Assembly: GCA_964007475.1 (NCBI GenBank) | Contig: OZ023274.1 | Location: forward strand, 22,464,043-22,528,042 | Length of the DNA: 64,000 nt | DNA from: Hybos culiciformis | Taxonomy: Eukaryota > Arthropoda > Insecta > Diptera > Hybotidae | Direction of reading: 5' to 3' | Shown: piece by piece, positions 30,294 to 44,982 of the stretch | How the letters are laid out: each line of letters opens with the position of its first letter | Numbering within the stretch: the stretch's first letter is position 1 | The notes under the pieces: model-generated | Told to the model about the DNA's origin: nothing | The model's database searches: none | Seen by the model: the letters and a program-made list of their open reading frames with translations, nothing else | Made by a program: the position numbers and the translations under genes

Positions 30294-30461
30294 TTATTCA
30301 TGGAATGTTTTGCACAGCAGGCGGACGAGGAGGTCTTCATCTTTTTTTCCAAAAATTGGGAACAAGTTGGTGATTTTAGCATTAAAGACCTCTTCTCTGT
30401 TGTGTGGAGTTTTCATTTTGAATATGAAATATGTTTTTTCGATGTTTGGAATTTAAAATAA
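30294..30461. other. Open island, possible small exon or relic
   Basis: A short less AT-rich island readable on both strands. On +, after a good acceptor (TTTTGATTTTTAG at about 30280), one frame runs from ATG 30300 to a stop at 30461 (53 aa; FAQQADEEVFIFFSKNW...). On -, ATG 30416 to a stop at 30294 gives 40 aa (NREEVFNAKITNLFPIFG, KKDEDLLVRLLCKTFHE), with more coding-like composition. Neither peptide is recognised. It lies inside the span bounded by the inverted repeat copies at 28.8 and 33.1 kb, so a transposon remnant is the simplest explanation. Confidence 0.3.
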
Positions 30462-30499
30462 AAATATACACCTACAATATTATAGATATATATTGGCAT

Positions 30500-33050
30500 A
30501 CATAGTATGTATTTACATACTTATACTTGCATACATACTATTTATGTACATATTAGATAACTTATTATTTTATAATTATGTATTATCTACTTGAAACTTC
30601 CATTCTGATTATCAATAACTTATTTGAACTCAATAAAATTATATATTAATTAAACAAAAGTATCTTGAATGGCTCTTTCTAAACTTAATTTCTCGAATAG
30701 TACATTAAATGAAGTGCCTCTATATTTAAAAATATTTCTTTAAAAGCATATTTTAATATATTTAAATTAATTAAATGAATAAAAATTATTACATTAAGTA
30801 ATATGAGTGAGCGGTCATTGTAACAGTCGACTTAACACAGACTTGTTTACAATGAGTGGAATTTTTATTTAGATCAAATTATTACATTTTTTTTGTTTAT
30901 TTATGCTAATATGATTATTTTATTACATAATTAAAGACATGAAATGATGAGTTTTTGAATGATAAATGTATATAATTAAAAGAAAACATAAATAAATTAA
31001 ATTGCAGAATTTTTAATTAAAAAAAATGAGGCATGCATTTTTTTAAATGCATTGAATACTACCAAAAAAAAAAAAAGAGCATATTATTAGTATTTAATAA
31101 ACTATTAATTATAACAATTAGGAAATTAAAATGTGCAAGTGTATATATACAGAACAAAAATTTGTTTTCAGCGTTATACTATTAAGCGTAGAAAAACTCA
31201 AGGAAATTCAAATACAAAACAATTTAGTTCTAATTAGTCACTATAAATCCTTCAATATGAAAATAATAATAAGGGCCAATCTATTTTCATCTGTTTTCTA
31301 TTTTGATTTTAGAAACTGCAAAATGATAATGATGATTGCATTAGTTACCGAACAATAATATTGTATTGTAAGCACTATTTAATTTCTGAACTCACTTTGA
31401 AGTTATATATATAAATAAAATATACTCACTCGAATAAAATACAGAACAGGTTTTATGGAAAAAAAAAAACTATCACTTCACAATGAGTTCGGGAATAGAT
31501 AAGTTGAAATAACATGGTTATTAAATAAGTTTATTTTCAATTTGAAATCTAAGTAATTTTGTCCAAATTTAAATTTTGCTTGACTTAATTTGTATTTCTA
31601 ATCGCAATAATGAAAATTAGAATTTTCAGATACATTTTTTTTAAACGGAAAAGTGATTTTTTTTTAAATTTTTCGTGCATATTTTTGCGCATTCCGAATT
31701 TAACTTTAGTTTTCATGTTTTAATTTTCTTTGCTTGTTTTCTTTCGTAAAAAAAATTAATTCGATATTCTTTATGTTTTTAATGATATTACATTACTTTC
31801 AAATGTATATTAATATTTCTATAAATTAATCAATTTTTCTGAGTTTTTTCTTAAAAAAATTAACGACAAAACTGGCATTAATGCAATACTGTAAAAATAA
31901 AAAGTAGGGGTTGAAATCGTTTATTAGAGCTTATATAATATATAAGCTATCTAAATATAGTATTTATCTTATATGATCATGAAAGTATATATGTATAATA
32001 ATGTATCATAAATTAATTATGTTTTACCTTAAAAATTAAAAAAAAAGAAAAAACAAAAAATAGATTGATTATAAATAGGTAAACCATTGTTACTATTGTT
32101 TTTTGACATTTCAGGGGCAATCAATCAACTTGATTATAAACCTAAAAAATACATTAATTATTCAATGTTATTTTGTACCTTATTTTTCTCAATTGCAATT
32201 GAAAATTCAAGGATTAAAATATTTGAATAAAAAAGAGAAAAACTGTTTTTTTTCATTCAACATTCAACATATTTTTATGAAATAATCGTAATTTTTCAAA
32301 AATATTTATAAATGTAAAAATAAAACTCATTATTTCCTCAAAATAAATAAATAAATGTGTATTTTATAATAACAACAATAATGACGTTTAAATTTATGTT
32401 TTAACAAAAGAATTGTTTTTGAGAAAATAAAAATTTAACAATAATTTTTATAACATTTTTGATAGCAAAACATAAAAAAAAAACTTTTCTTAACTCTTCT
32501 ATAATGTACTTGGGATTCAGGGTTGCAATTTTTCATTATAACGAACAAAAAAAAAAACCTATGTACCTACCTACTTTACACTGTATATTACATTAGATGT
32601 TTTCCCGCACAAAATTTTCTGAATTCATGAATTAGGTAAAAAAATATACTTTGCTTTTCAAATCTTTGGGACCGAAAAATATTGTGTCATTACTTTGCGC
32701 AACATCAAATTGGATTATATTGTATAAGGGATTTAGAATCTAATACCGACCTGAAGACTCGCTGTAGCTAACATAATATAAATAAAAAAGGTTATTGAAA
32801 TCATTATAATAGTGGAACAGTTTAAAAAGTTTCAATATTTTGGGAAACAGAATCACTATATTTGAAAGATAATTTATTTTAATGCGCATGTGATCGGTAA
32901 GTTGTATTTACAATCGTAAATTTAGCTCGGTAAATGGTATATATTACATGCGTCAATACACATCTAATTATTTAATTAAGTAAATTTTATTTACATTTCC
33001 CGTATTAAGTAAATTTTATTTACTTTATTAATTCACTTTGAACTTTTGTT
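30500..33050. other. Intergenic, nothing identified
   Basis: A/T-rich sequence with short runs (ATTATATTTATT repeats just before it, TACATAC strings) and a duplicated AAGTAAATTTTATTTAC near 32980 and 33008. No gene, RNA or element recognised. Confidence 0.5.
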
Positions 33051-33055
33051 TATTT

Positions 33056-33292
33056 TTTGCATTGCAAATGTATTGATTGCAACTACCTCTCACATGCACA
33101 TTAAAACAGTATACAAAACATGTTAATAAAATTTGTTATACAGCTCGTTGTGTATATACACAAAAGCACATAGACACTTGTGAATATTATATCACTCGAC
33201 CTAACGGCCTCGTTATATAAGTATTGACTCGTGTCTATGTGTTTTTGTGTATACACAACTCGTTGTAATAACAAATTTTCTTAACATGTATT
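33056..33292. repeat. Dispersed repeat family, inverted pair c/d
   Basis: Copy c (33056-33200) is in reverse orientation relative to copy a. Copy d (33222-33292) is in forward orientation, so TGTGTATATACACA / GTGTATACACAACTCG arms face each other around 33211. This head-to-head arrangement is a palindromic MITE-like structure. Confidence 0.7.
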
Positions 33293-33299
33293 GTAATCT

Positions 33300-36200
33300 A
33301 CAATTACAGCAATCAAAATTATGAAACCACTAATTTTTCAGCGTTTCAGCGTAGAATATTATCATCAGAGTAAGTCATAATCTATTCCGGTTTCTTCTAA
33401 AGCGAAAAATCTTTTTTAATGATAAAAAATAATCAATATCTTCTAAACTTGCCTTGGATAAAATAGTATTGTGTTGCAGTGTTGTGTGTCCTGTGCATGA
33501 ATGGATATCATTTCAATTTTCATTAGCAGTTTTTTCGAGCTACTATTAATAGTATAGTTTCAGCGATACTATACTAACTAGTATAGTTTTTAAAAGTTTT
33601 AACCGTTTTGTTTTCGTTTTAACCATATACGTAATATGAAACTATTTTCACTTATACTTTGGTGGTATAGAAATGAAAAATATTGTAATGTAAAAGAAAA
33701 AACATTAATCACAATAAAAATATGCAAGTTTGTATTTTAAGTCTAATAAAAACTTTGTTGACGACTTCGTTACAGTTAAAGGAGCAAAAACAATTGTTAC
33801 AAAAACAACGCAACATAAAAACATTTTTTAAAGCTATTTTACTCTTTCCTTATTTGCAGTAAAATTGGGTTGAATTAAAAAAAAAGATATGTACCTACCT
33901 TATTATATGGAATTCTTAACTTAATAAAGAAAACCATTGCAAGTAGTTAGCAATTTTGTTTAATCCGACGATTCTCTGAAATGTGTTAACATTTCCACAA
34001 AATACTTTATGTAGTCTCAATTGCAAAAAAAATAAATATTCCAACACGCCTTAAGATTAACTTTTATTCGAGTAACCAAAATTATTGGCCCTATGCTGTC
34101 GACAACATTTTAACATTCTAAAACAAAAGCTTCGTAGTAGGATGTAGCATTCGGGGTGGCCAAATGTATCCGATAAAAGGCAGAACGTCAGAAAAATAGT
34201 TTCTAAATAAATTTAGACGAAAAGAAAAAAAACAAAAATTTAAACAAATTATTAATTTTAAACCATTCTAAAATAACAAATAAAAATATTGCACAGACTT
34301 TTTTTTTATATAAAAAAATAATGTAAAAAGAAGTTACAAGAAGTTACAATTCTACAGTGTTGTATAGTGAGTGATATACTTTGCAATGTTTTAACGTTTT
34401 TTTTTTTTTTTCATAAATATTCAAAAAAAAATATTTGTATAGGTAAATAAAAACAAAACGAAGAAGAATATTATGAAAAATGTGTTTCTAATCAAAAAAA
34501 AAAAAATTTTTAAAGAGGGATTGATGATAAATAAAAATTTATTGTGAAATTTTCCAAGAAGGTTCAAATTTTTCGAAAATAAAAATTTAGTTTTCAATTG
34601 TTTCTTTTCGAGTAAAGTAATAGAAGAAAAATCGAGATCCACTTAAATTTAAAAAGCAAAAAAAAACTTTAAAAAAATAACAAATTAAGTAAGAAAAGCT
34701 TGCACAAAGAAAAATTAAAAATAATTATGGAAAAGTGAAACTGAAAGCGTTCAAATTAAAAAAAAAAAAAATAAAAAATTTGAAAAATTAATTTTAGAAA
34801 AAAAAAAATCAAATAATTATAAATTTTATGGTTGAAAAAATTAAATAGAAAAAAAAATTTAGACGTTACACTTATCGAGGCAAAAAATATAGCTAACTCA
34901 GCGTAAATTAAAAATTTTGAGAACAAAATTTTGGCTTTTTAATGGAAAACTCTAATAAACATAAATGAAAATCGTTGTTAATTGCTTCAGATTTCTTATA
35001 AAAATAGTTTCTCTAACCAATTTTTTGTTATAAAAAGTATTCACTTTTTCTATTACATCCATAAGGCAACCTTATTCTCTAATTAATTTATTTAGCGCCT
35101 TTCAGTCTATAAAACCATTAACTTGAAGACAAATTTTGAAAATTATTGTGTCTAGTACTTTCAATTATACATCTACTATGTAAACTTTTCGAGGACTTTA
35201 TTTGTTTTAATTATGTATTAAAGTTGATCATCTGAACCTTTAGACTTAGAGAAACACATTTTTTTGCTAATATGAAAAAGTTTGAGTAAAAAATATAAAA
35301 ACTAAAATGTGGTTTTGATTCTCCATTTTTGGCTTCATTTGTGTTTATTGAATTATTATTGAATTGAATTATATTAAACTTGGCTTGAATTTGATAGTTT
35401 TGCATTATTTTTATCCTACGCAAAGAAAAGAAAAACTTTTTTGTTTTAATAATCAATAAAAAATAAAATATTACAAAAAAAAGTTTACTAAAATATAAAT
35501 TTAAATTGGAACAAAATATTTGGATTATATAATTAATTTAATTATTACTGGGATTACACTAAATTAATTGAATTGCATATTATGAAAATGGATTAATTTT
35601 ATAAATTCATAGGTAGGTAAAGGTAAACTACAGAAAAAAAATCATATAGACTAATGACAGTTATTTACATATAAAAAAAAATTTTGTACATACATTTTTC
35701 TTTAAATTGGTCCAAGATATTTACCTCTGTGGTACTACTAAAAATTGAATGAATATTATACTCTAATGACAAAGATAAATTTAGATTCGTACATTTAAAT
35801 TCATAGATTTCAGTTTCAGCCTAGATTAGTTTATATACTTATTCAAAAGATTCAAAGATTTTCTGAAACTTACTTGCAACGGTCATTATACAATAACATT
35901 CTCAACCATTTGATTCAAGCACATAGATTCTATTCCTCTTGGAGAATAAAATTACTTTTCAGTGCAAAGTTAATTTTTTTTGAGTTAATCTCAATACGAA
36001 CGAATTAAAATTTTGCTTAATTCCGCTATTATCGAACTATCAGTAGTATTCGAAAACAATATTCTTAATTTCATTCGAGTGACACAACTCAATAAAATAT
36101 CATTGAACCTAGTCAAAATAGTCTTTGAGAATTAAATTGTCAAACAAGTGTCACAATGCTTCAATTAAGAGTATACAAACAATTGTATGGTTGTGTATAT

Positions 36201-38963
36201 CTTTTATGGTTGTGTATATCTTTTATATTTTTTTCTTGAAGAATTTTGAGCTTATTTAATTTATTAGAATAATTTTAGGAATAATATTTGAAACTCAATA
36301 TAAGGATGAATTATTTTGTACAAGAAGGGGTTTATTTCTCTTTTAGGATTTTCTTTGTACTTATGATCCGAGAGTTTCACATAATAACCCGCGAAAAAGG
36401 AAAGAGTACAGAATATTTAACATCAAAAAAGTTTAATACATAAAAAAAAATAGAAACTATTTTTATTAAATACAAATAAATATTATTTTTTTTAATTAAT
36501 TGTTCAGAAATTTGGGTTGAACCAAGTTTTCATTATATTTCCCAGGTTAGCTTCTATGATGATGATTATAGATACTTTCAGTTTCAGGCCTTAATAAAAT
36601 GGTTGTAGTTATTTGAAAGTATTTTTCTTGAATTTTTTATTTATTTTCTGATTTTGGATTTTGTTCCAATATAATACGAGTATTATATTTTCAATTTATT
36701 TTTGGTATTAGGAATAAAGTGAAGTTACTATAATTATCATTATCTCAGAACTTTCATCACTACACAGATAGTATTTTTTCTCTAAAGTTTTTCTCTACAG
36801 TTTTTCTATTAGTGTTTTCATGTCCTTTTAGATAATTTTCTTATGATTCCTGTGTATTTCCATGTATATACTTGTAATTTAAATACTTCAGATACCTACT
36901 TCTTTATTTTTTTAAAGTTTGATAATGAGAAATTATGTTGAGTATTTCAGTCTAGGTAGGTTTAGTAATTTTTGAAACAAAATTTTATAAGTTATTAACC
37001 CTTTTTCATGGTCGCTACCTTATATGAAAGAATATCGCATATCAGGGTTATTAACTTCTATTTTATGTTAAGTAGATCTTAAGCAAGATAAAAGTTATGT
37101 TGATGATTATTTGTAAAATTTTAGAAGGTTAAAATTAAAGAAAAAATAATAATAAGAAGAAAAATAAAATCTTCAATGTTTTTAGTTAATTATATAAAAT
37201 TTAATGGATGCTATTTTAAGAGATTTATTTTCCGTTATTTTAGTTCTGTTTTAAATTGAATGATACGGTGACATACTCTCATTCAAAAATCAATGCCAAA
37301 CAAAACGTAAATCTACACAATTAATATTCATCATTTATGTTTCAATTTGAATTTACATATTATACATATATTTTTATTTGGTAACGGTTTTATGAGTATT
37401 TTGCTTTTATTCTATGAAATTTCAATATTCCACAGTAAAGAAAAAATAACAACAATATAATAAACATTAATGACATGATAAAACTTTTAAAGTACTTGTA
37501 CATAAAAACATACAGCCAGTGTAGTTAGAAGTAAGAACTGAAACAACGACTGTTTTACGATACGATTGACCGTCGATGCAATATTTTGAAAATAGAAATC
37601 TACATATTATGTACCTTTAAAAGCTCAATCTCAAATTCCAATACAATTTTTTATATTATCACAGTCCTTTATCCCAAGGAAAACTTAACGGCTACATCTA
37701 CATTTAAAAAATTAATACAGTGTAAAATTTATTATTTTTAAGCATTCGAAGTCAAACAATTTTTGAGCTCTATAAAAAGAAATTTTTGAGATAGATCTTA
37801 ATTAACTTTTTTAGATACTCTTTTTTAAAATAACTTTTTGAGCCTAACAACAAACTTTGACTTCGTTTCGTTTACTTTCAACAAAATCATGGCTGCAGTG
37901 CTATAGTACCAAATTTCAAAGCGTCGACAATTCATTTCAGGTTTATAAAAACTTATTCTTTAATTTCCATTTGGACATAACTATTAAGTATACCTACTCC
38001 TTAAGCTTTTCAAAGTTGAATTTAGATAATTGGTTCACAAAAATTTTCTTCCATAATTTGTTGACTATTATAAATTTTGTTTTCGATTTAAAATAAGTTT
38101 TCTTGTTCCCGCTTAACGAAATTATATCAACATTATTTCAATTTCGAATTAATGATGAAACTTTACTTACTTCATTTTTTTATAGTGAAAAAAGAGATAA
38201 TCTCAAACAAATTTAACGAACCTAAAAAAAATTGTCATGAAGCGCATCTAAATGTTTCTATTTACAGTATATTTTCCATGAAATTTCTTTACACATTTTT
38301 ATTGTAAACTTAACTGGTATCTTTCATAAATAGTATATTTATTGTGATAAAATAAAAACGAACCAAATTTCTTAAGATACTTATTTTAATTTGTTTTTTG
38401 TTAATCATAATATGAATCTATAGTAAATTTTTATTAAATAACTATTACCTATGAAAATATTAAACAATGTCATTAAGTAATTTTTATAAAAATGACAGTA
38501 ATGTGAGCTTATGATAACTAAGGTAGCTAAAATTAATAATAGTTGAAGTAATAACTTTTTTTTAACGGAAAAGGAGACCTAAGTACAACTAAGCTCAGTT
38601 AAATATAGCGAAATTAAGATAAATTAAGAAAAAAGTTTCCAAGTTGAATTTATTCAGTCAGATTTATAATGAGTGACTGGCATTCAAATTAAATTATCAT
38701 TATCCTTCATAAGATCTGAAGCAAGACAGCACATAAAGTTCTAAAGTTCCAACTAAGTGTACAAATGAAATAACCTTAACTTTTTATGTAAAGTTCTTTA
38801 TTATTTTAATGCATCGAGTCTAATGAATTCATATTAAGTATATTTCCTGTAACTTTAGAATAAAAAAAATGGTATATAAATTTTCTTTTAGGAAAACAAC
38901 ATTATCAAAATAAAATTATTTGTCAGAAAAAATGTTATCCCCTAACGTTAATGATTGACAATA
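33300..38963. other. Intergenic upstream of artichoke; nothing identified
   Basis: About 5.6 kb of A/T-rich sequence with A- and T-runs. TAGTATAGTTT-type repeats lie near 33550. No exon of artichoke or another gene could be defined. The artichoke promoter and any 5' untranslated exon should lie here, but no core element stands out. Confidence 0.5.
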
Positions 38964-41900
38964 ATGAAACTTCGGAGATATCCAAAATTATTTCTAGTCT
39001 TTATTCTTTATTGGAATATAGTTTCGTTAATTAATGCACAAAAATTATGTCCACAAACGGAATCAATATTACCATGTCGATGTTCATTGAAAGGTGGAGA
39101 AATGCAGATATGGTAAGCTACATATTATATGTATTATATATAAGTAATAAAGTATAAGCATAAGTAAATACAAGTATAAATATTAAATAGAATAGAAATA
39201 CTAAAAAAGGAGGCATTACTTTCTTAGTATGAAAAACGATTCAAAATGATAGAATCGTATGAAAAATTTAAAATTATTCTAACTTGTTAGAAAAATTAAA
39301 ATATTTTCAAAAGTTTGAACTTTTAAACCGAGAAAAATCAGCGATATTGACCCAATATAATTGTATAAATTTTAAATGAATATAATATAGTACTGTATAA
39401 ATATATAAATTTCTTATATACATACGTATGTAATAAAGTTTTTCTTTAAATTTTTTTAGGTGCTCTCACAGCAATCTTCCACAAATCATGGAGGGAATAA
39501 AATCAGTTGAACGAACTATCAAAACAGTTATCGACGAATTAATTTTAGAGAATAATCAATTGCCAGCCTTGCCAGGTAGATTTTTTGGTTCATTGAAAAT
39601 TGCTAGATTAATGCTGCGATATAATAGTGTTGAACGTGTTTCAAATGGCTGGTTAATGGATTTAGAGAAATCATTAGTTGAAATTTTTATAGTTGAGCCC
39701 CGACTACGAACTATACCATTTGAAAGTTTAAATAATTTTCAAATACTAGAAGCAATTACAATTCAAGCCGATGAATTGAAACGATTACCAGATTTTTCAG
39801 GTTTATTAAATTTAAAATATTTAAATATTCAAAGTAGATCACTGATTGAAATTTCACCAAATCAAATTCAACATTTATCAAAACTTCAGAATTTCCACTT
39901 AAATGGTGCAACACATATGAATCGTCTAGAAGCTGGACTTTTCAATAATTTGCCAACATTAAAGACAATTGATTTAAGTCGGAATGGCATAAATTGGATT
40001 CATTTGAGAGCTTTTTACAATCTACCAAATTTGGTTAGTTTGAAATTATCACAAAATCAAATTTCAGATGTGGGAATGATTGGAAGGGTTATTAAAGATT
40101 TAGAAAATTTACAAAAATTAAGGGTAGATAAAAACTTTATAGGCGTATTGAGTGAGGGCAGCTTTGTTGATCTGCCGTTGCTCACAGAATTGTATTTAAA
40201 TGATAATAGGATAACTGAAATTCAGTATGGTGCTTTTAATCGAATACCAAACTTAAAAGTAATTTATTTGCACAATAATAATATTCGACGAATTCATTCA
40301 GAATCATTTATGCAACCATCCGGTAGTGGAATCGAAAGCTTATACTTACATAACAATGAAATTAATCGAATAGAAGAATTAAGATCATTATTGGACGCGC
40401 TGCCAGCATTGAAATTTTTAGATTTATCACAAAATTTACTAACAGGAATACCGTTTGGATCATTGAGAGGACACGGTACGTTAGAGCAACTACATTTAAA
40501 TGATAATCTTTTGAAGCATATTGATCGTGATTCGATGATGGCAATGCCAGCATTACGTGAATTAAGATTACGTAATAATAGTTTAAATGATAACTTACCA
40601 ATGCCATTTTGGAATTTGCCGGGATTAAAAGGTCTCGATTTGTCGGAAAATTATTTCAGACAAATAAATTCGGTATTATTAAATGGAATTCCATCGTTAC
40701 GTCGCTTAGATATAAGCCGTAATAATTTAGAAAATATAGATCCTACAACATTCATCCATACAACAATGTTGGAAACTTTGAATATATCTTATAATGAGTT
40801 AGCAGAATTTCATCCAGCAACTTTTAGAAATTTGCACCGATTATTTGAAATTGATGCAAGTGCAAATAAATTACAAGAAATAGTTCCAGGTTTACCAAAA
40901 ATAGTTGAAAGATTATCAGTACGAAATAATATGATTACTCAATTACCGATTGTTAGCAAATCTTTAAATTTACCACATTTGAGAATGTTAGATTTAAGCC
41001 AAAATTATCTGGAATATCTACCAAAATTCACGTTTCAGTCGTTGATTCAAATGCGTGTGCTGAGTCTGGCCCAAAATCGTTTGAAAGCTCTTGAAGATAC
41101 AACATTTATTGGGTTAAACAATTTGGAAATTCTTAATTTGCAGGTACGACATTTTTTTTTTTTAAATATTCAAAATAAATTGGTTTGTTATATATAAATA
41201 GACACTTTTTTATTATCAAAATTAAAAATGGTTATTTGCGTTTTTGGTATATATATTTGGTATAACATTGCAATAATCCTTTATTTATATATATCATATA
41301 CAACATTTGGTTATTATGAATTTTGAAATCAGATAAGATAAGATTTATATAAATTATTATTAATAACTTTTTTTTTTTAGGATAATCAAATTATTGAGAT
41401 CGATGAAATGGCATTTCAAATTTTAACAGATTTACATGTATTGAATTTGCAAAATAATAAAATTGAAAGTTTATCAGATAATATATTTTTAAATAATAGT
41501 AATTTAGAGCAATTAGATTTATCGAGGAATATTTTAAAGGATATGCCACCAATGATTTTTAAAACATTAAAATTTTTACAATATTTGGATCTTTCAATGA
41601 ATATGTTGACAACTTTACCCGAATCTTCATCCAGCTTAATAACAATAAATGAAATTGATTTTAGTTTTAATAATTTAATTCATTTACCAGATAATTTTAT
41701 TGAATCGTGGAAAAATGTACTTGAAATACGTGGTTCAAATAATAAAATTGTTGAATTGAAGCAGGGTACAATAAAAAATTTACCGAAACTTCAATATTTA
41801 GATTTATCAAGTAATGACATTCAAACAGTTGAGCAAAATGCATTCATAAATTTACCAGAGCTTCAAGAATTAGTTCTTGCCGATAACAAATTGATAGAAT

Positions 41901-44498
41901 TGAGAGATCACGTTTTCGAAAATTTATCAAATTTACAAGCAGCACATTTACAACATAATTTATTGCGATATTTGTCACCAGAAAGTTTCTATAATTCACC
42001 ATTTTTATTATATCTAAATTTATCATCGAATTATTTTCGTAATATGGATAATATTGGTTTGCGCAGTATGAGGAGCTTAGAAGTTCTAGATATATCAGCC
42101 AATGCTATACGAGTTGTTAAAACGATGCCATTGAAATTATTAAATTGGTTGGTTGAATTAAAAATGGATAATAATCAAATTTGTAAAATACATGTTAGTA
42201 TATTTATAATTTTAATTATTTTATTTTGTAAATAAAGTAATTTTATTTATATAACATTATTGAAGTACCTTTTACTATTACTTTTACTATTAAAGTGGAA
42301 ATATATTTTTATTTCTAGGGCTCTCCGTTTGAAACAATGCCACGACTTAGAGTTCTATCAATTCGAAATAATCGTTTGAAAACAATGAATGAGAAAATTT
42401 TCAAAAATTTACGAGGAAATATAGCATTGTTTGACATAGACGGTGAGTACTTTTATAAATTGATTTAAAATGAACTTGAAATTTTTACTTGATAAACTAT
42501 TTTAAATAGTGGCCACCGAAATAATACGCAGTTAAAAAGAGAGAATAGTGTTTAAAATTTTATTTTTACAAGACCAACCAAAAATGTTGTAGTTTTTTTA
42601 TTTTTTTGAAGCTTTATTTTCTTAATTTAAAAAAATTTTAGGCAACCCCATTTCCTGCTCTTGTGACACCCTGTGGTTAAGTGTTTGGCTAGATGAAACG
42701 AATTCTCCAAATCCAGGTCCAAGATGTGAAAATGGCAAATTTCTGCGAGCTTCCAGAATGGAAAAAAATGATTGTGGAGATTTGAGATCATTAAATCAAT
42801 TACCATTACTAAATGAGCATGGTGACTATTTTGCTCGACAGTTAAATGAAGATTTTACGGAGGAATGCGATGTAGATTATGGTTTTGATGCAGATAAAAA
42901 ACGGCCGTCCCCGGGAGAAAGTGAATATTTCTATGACCAATACATTGATTTTCCTAATAATGAATCAACTCATGCATCAATTAATACTAGAAATGTTACA
43001 AATCCTATTCAAATATTACAAGGGGAACATCATAACATACCTGGAACAAATTTAATAGACATGAATAACACCATATTGAACTACAACTTGTATAACAGCA
43101 GACCAACATTAAATCCATCTTCTTTGTCACAGATTGATGCAGGACAAAATTCTTCACCGTTTACATTTTTCGGTTACCCTTTACCGAGTTTGAGCTTTGG
43201 AAAATTTTTTAATGGCCGAAAAAATGATGTCGGTGCACATGCTAAGTCTGCTACTCAAAGTCGTGGGAAATTTAGAATGTTTCGACCAACAGATTCAGAA
43301 TTTGAGAAATACTTAAAAGAGGAGACACAATATCATGACGTCACTTCAAGAAATAGAAATTTTGATAGTGAGTCAAGCGAAAATTTCAGTACTGAAGATA
43401 GAACTTCATTTAGAACAAAGTCAAATTTTAAAAATCCACAATTAGAACGTGGCGGATTCTTCCCTATAATACCGAATGTAAGTGGGTTTGTTCCAATGAA
43501 TAATATGTACAATCCCGACAAAATTCTGACAACTGAGAGAAATATTGATGATAAAACTATAAATATGAATCTTAACAAATATGTTGAAAGAAAAGTGTCT
43601 AATATGATTCCAGTTATAACAGAATCTCCACCAGTTCGAAAGCGAATAATAGAAACTACAAAAGCAACGTCAAGTATTGAAGAGGATCTTGGTATGTAAT
43701 TCTGTGGTATTTTTTTTCATCTAATTTATTTTAAAGAAGACTATAATTTTTGTCATAAATTATAATTTAAATTTTTTAGGAACCCAAACTTCATCTTATG
43801 AGACAGATAAAATTGAAACAGATAAGTCTGAACAACACACTTATTATGTTACCGAAAATGAAAGTGAAGAAGATGAATCATTACTAACCACTTCGACTAC
43901 AACAGAGGCAATATTTAATCAAACCGATTCTGATGATGAAATCACCGATTTGTCAGAAGATGACATATTCCCTCCAACCTCCACATCTGAAACAATTTTA
44001 TTGATACCACCAGAGGAAGAACTAGATTTGAATGGACCTTGGCCAACTAGTCAAGTCTCATATGACACAGAGAGAAATAACAATGAAAAACTGTCAGAAA
44101 GTGATTTAAAATTACCTTCTAAAATACGAAATGGTGGCAGTGGAGGAGGTGGTAGGCCAACTATTACTAAAATAATTCAGCCTTCACAAAATCTACCAAC
44201 TGCCGAAGAGTATTTTCACACAACAACACATCCTACACGCTCGGCTCCAGATAATGAATATCAACCAAATGAATTATCAACTCATTATTTTAGTACAGTT
44301 GAATCTGAACCGCAAAATCCACAAAGAGCTGGCATGGACTGGTATTATGAGAATTATAAAACGAATAAAAACAGTTTGAGCGATGGTTATGAAAGCTATG
44401 TTAGAGTTTTAGGACCAAAGAAAAATAATTCACATAAAATAATTAATGATTTTAATGCAATATTGGTGCTGATACCAATAATTTGTTTGATAATTTAA
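38964..44498 (+). CDS. atk: Protein artichoke, secreted leucine-rich-repeat protein
   Basis: In Drosophila, artichoke is an extracellular matrix LRR protein of ciliated sensory (chordotonal) organs; the same role is inferred here. Six coding exons (38964-39112, 39460-41143, 41381-42193, 42319-42442, 42642-43691, 43780-44498) join in phase to 1512 residues, close to the fly protein. Residues 1-25 are a signal peptide (KLFLVFILYWNIVSLINA). A Cys-rich LRR N-cap follows (CPQTES...PCRCS...WCSHSNLP), then more than 30 repeats of the LxxLxLxxNxI type (GSFVDLPLLTELYLNDNRI, SLLDALPALKFLDLSQN). The LRR C-cap at about 924-969 has four cysteines (ISCSCDTLW...RCENGK...DCG). The remaining 540 residues are acidic, Ser/Thr/Asn-rich and low complexity. 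The protein ends in a hydrophobic tail (AILVLIPIICLII) after Asn/Asp, as in a GPI-anchor signal. Poly(A) signal at 44556-44561. The nearest neighbour mRpL15 is convergent, 484 bp away. Confidence 0.93.
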
Positions 44499-44982
44499 AT
44501 TATCAAATATTTTCGAAAATTTTTAGTTTTTTTTGTAGAAAATTTGTAATATATAAATAAAAAGTTTATTCTTAATTTAAACTAGATTAGTTTCACTGAT
44601 AGTGGTAGAAAAATCGTTAAGATTGTAATTTTGAGTAAAAATAAAGTTTGTGAATGAAATAAAATTTGCATCACATTTTCATTCAATTTCAGTTAATCTA
44701 AGCTTAGTTTAAAAAGTCATCTTTTGGAACTTCAATATACTTGTATCCTGATGGACTGATGGATTTTTTTTATCATAAGAAATTAGAGAGAATTCATTTC
44801 CGTTATCTATGGCCAATGTCATTATAATTTGTTAATTCTTTCGAACCCGATTCGTGTCTACTTGACCTCTCTTGAAGATTCTAATTTTTGCATACATTTT
44901 TCAGATTGCAAATCTTAAAAAAAATTAGTCACAAATTTCTACAATTTAAAAATTTATTATAATCATTTGTTAACTTTTTTTT

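Noticed and set aside
40362..40607. 81-aa minus-strand ORF
   Set aside because: Antisense shadow of the leucine-rich repeats of artichoke.
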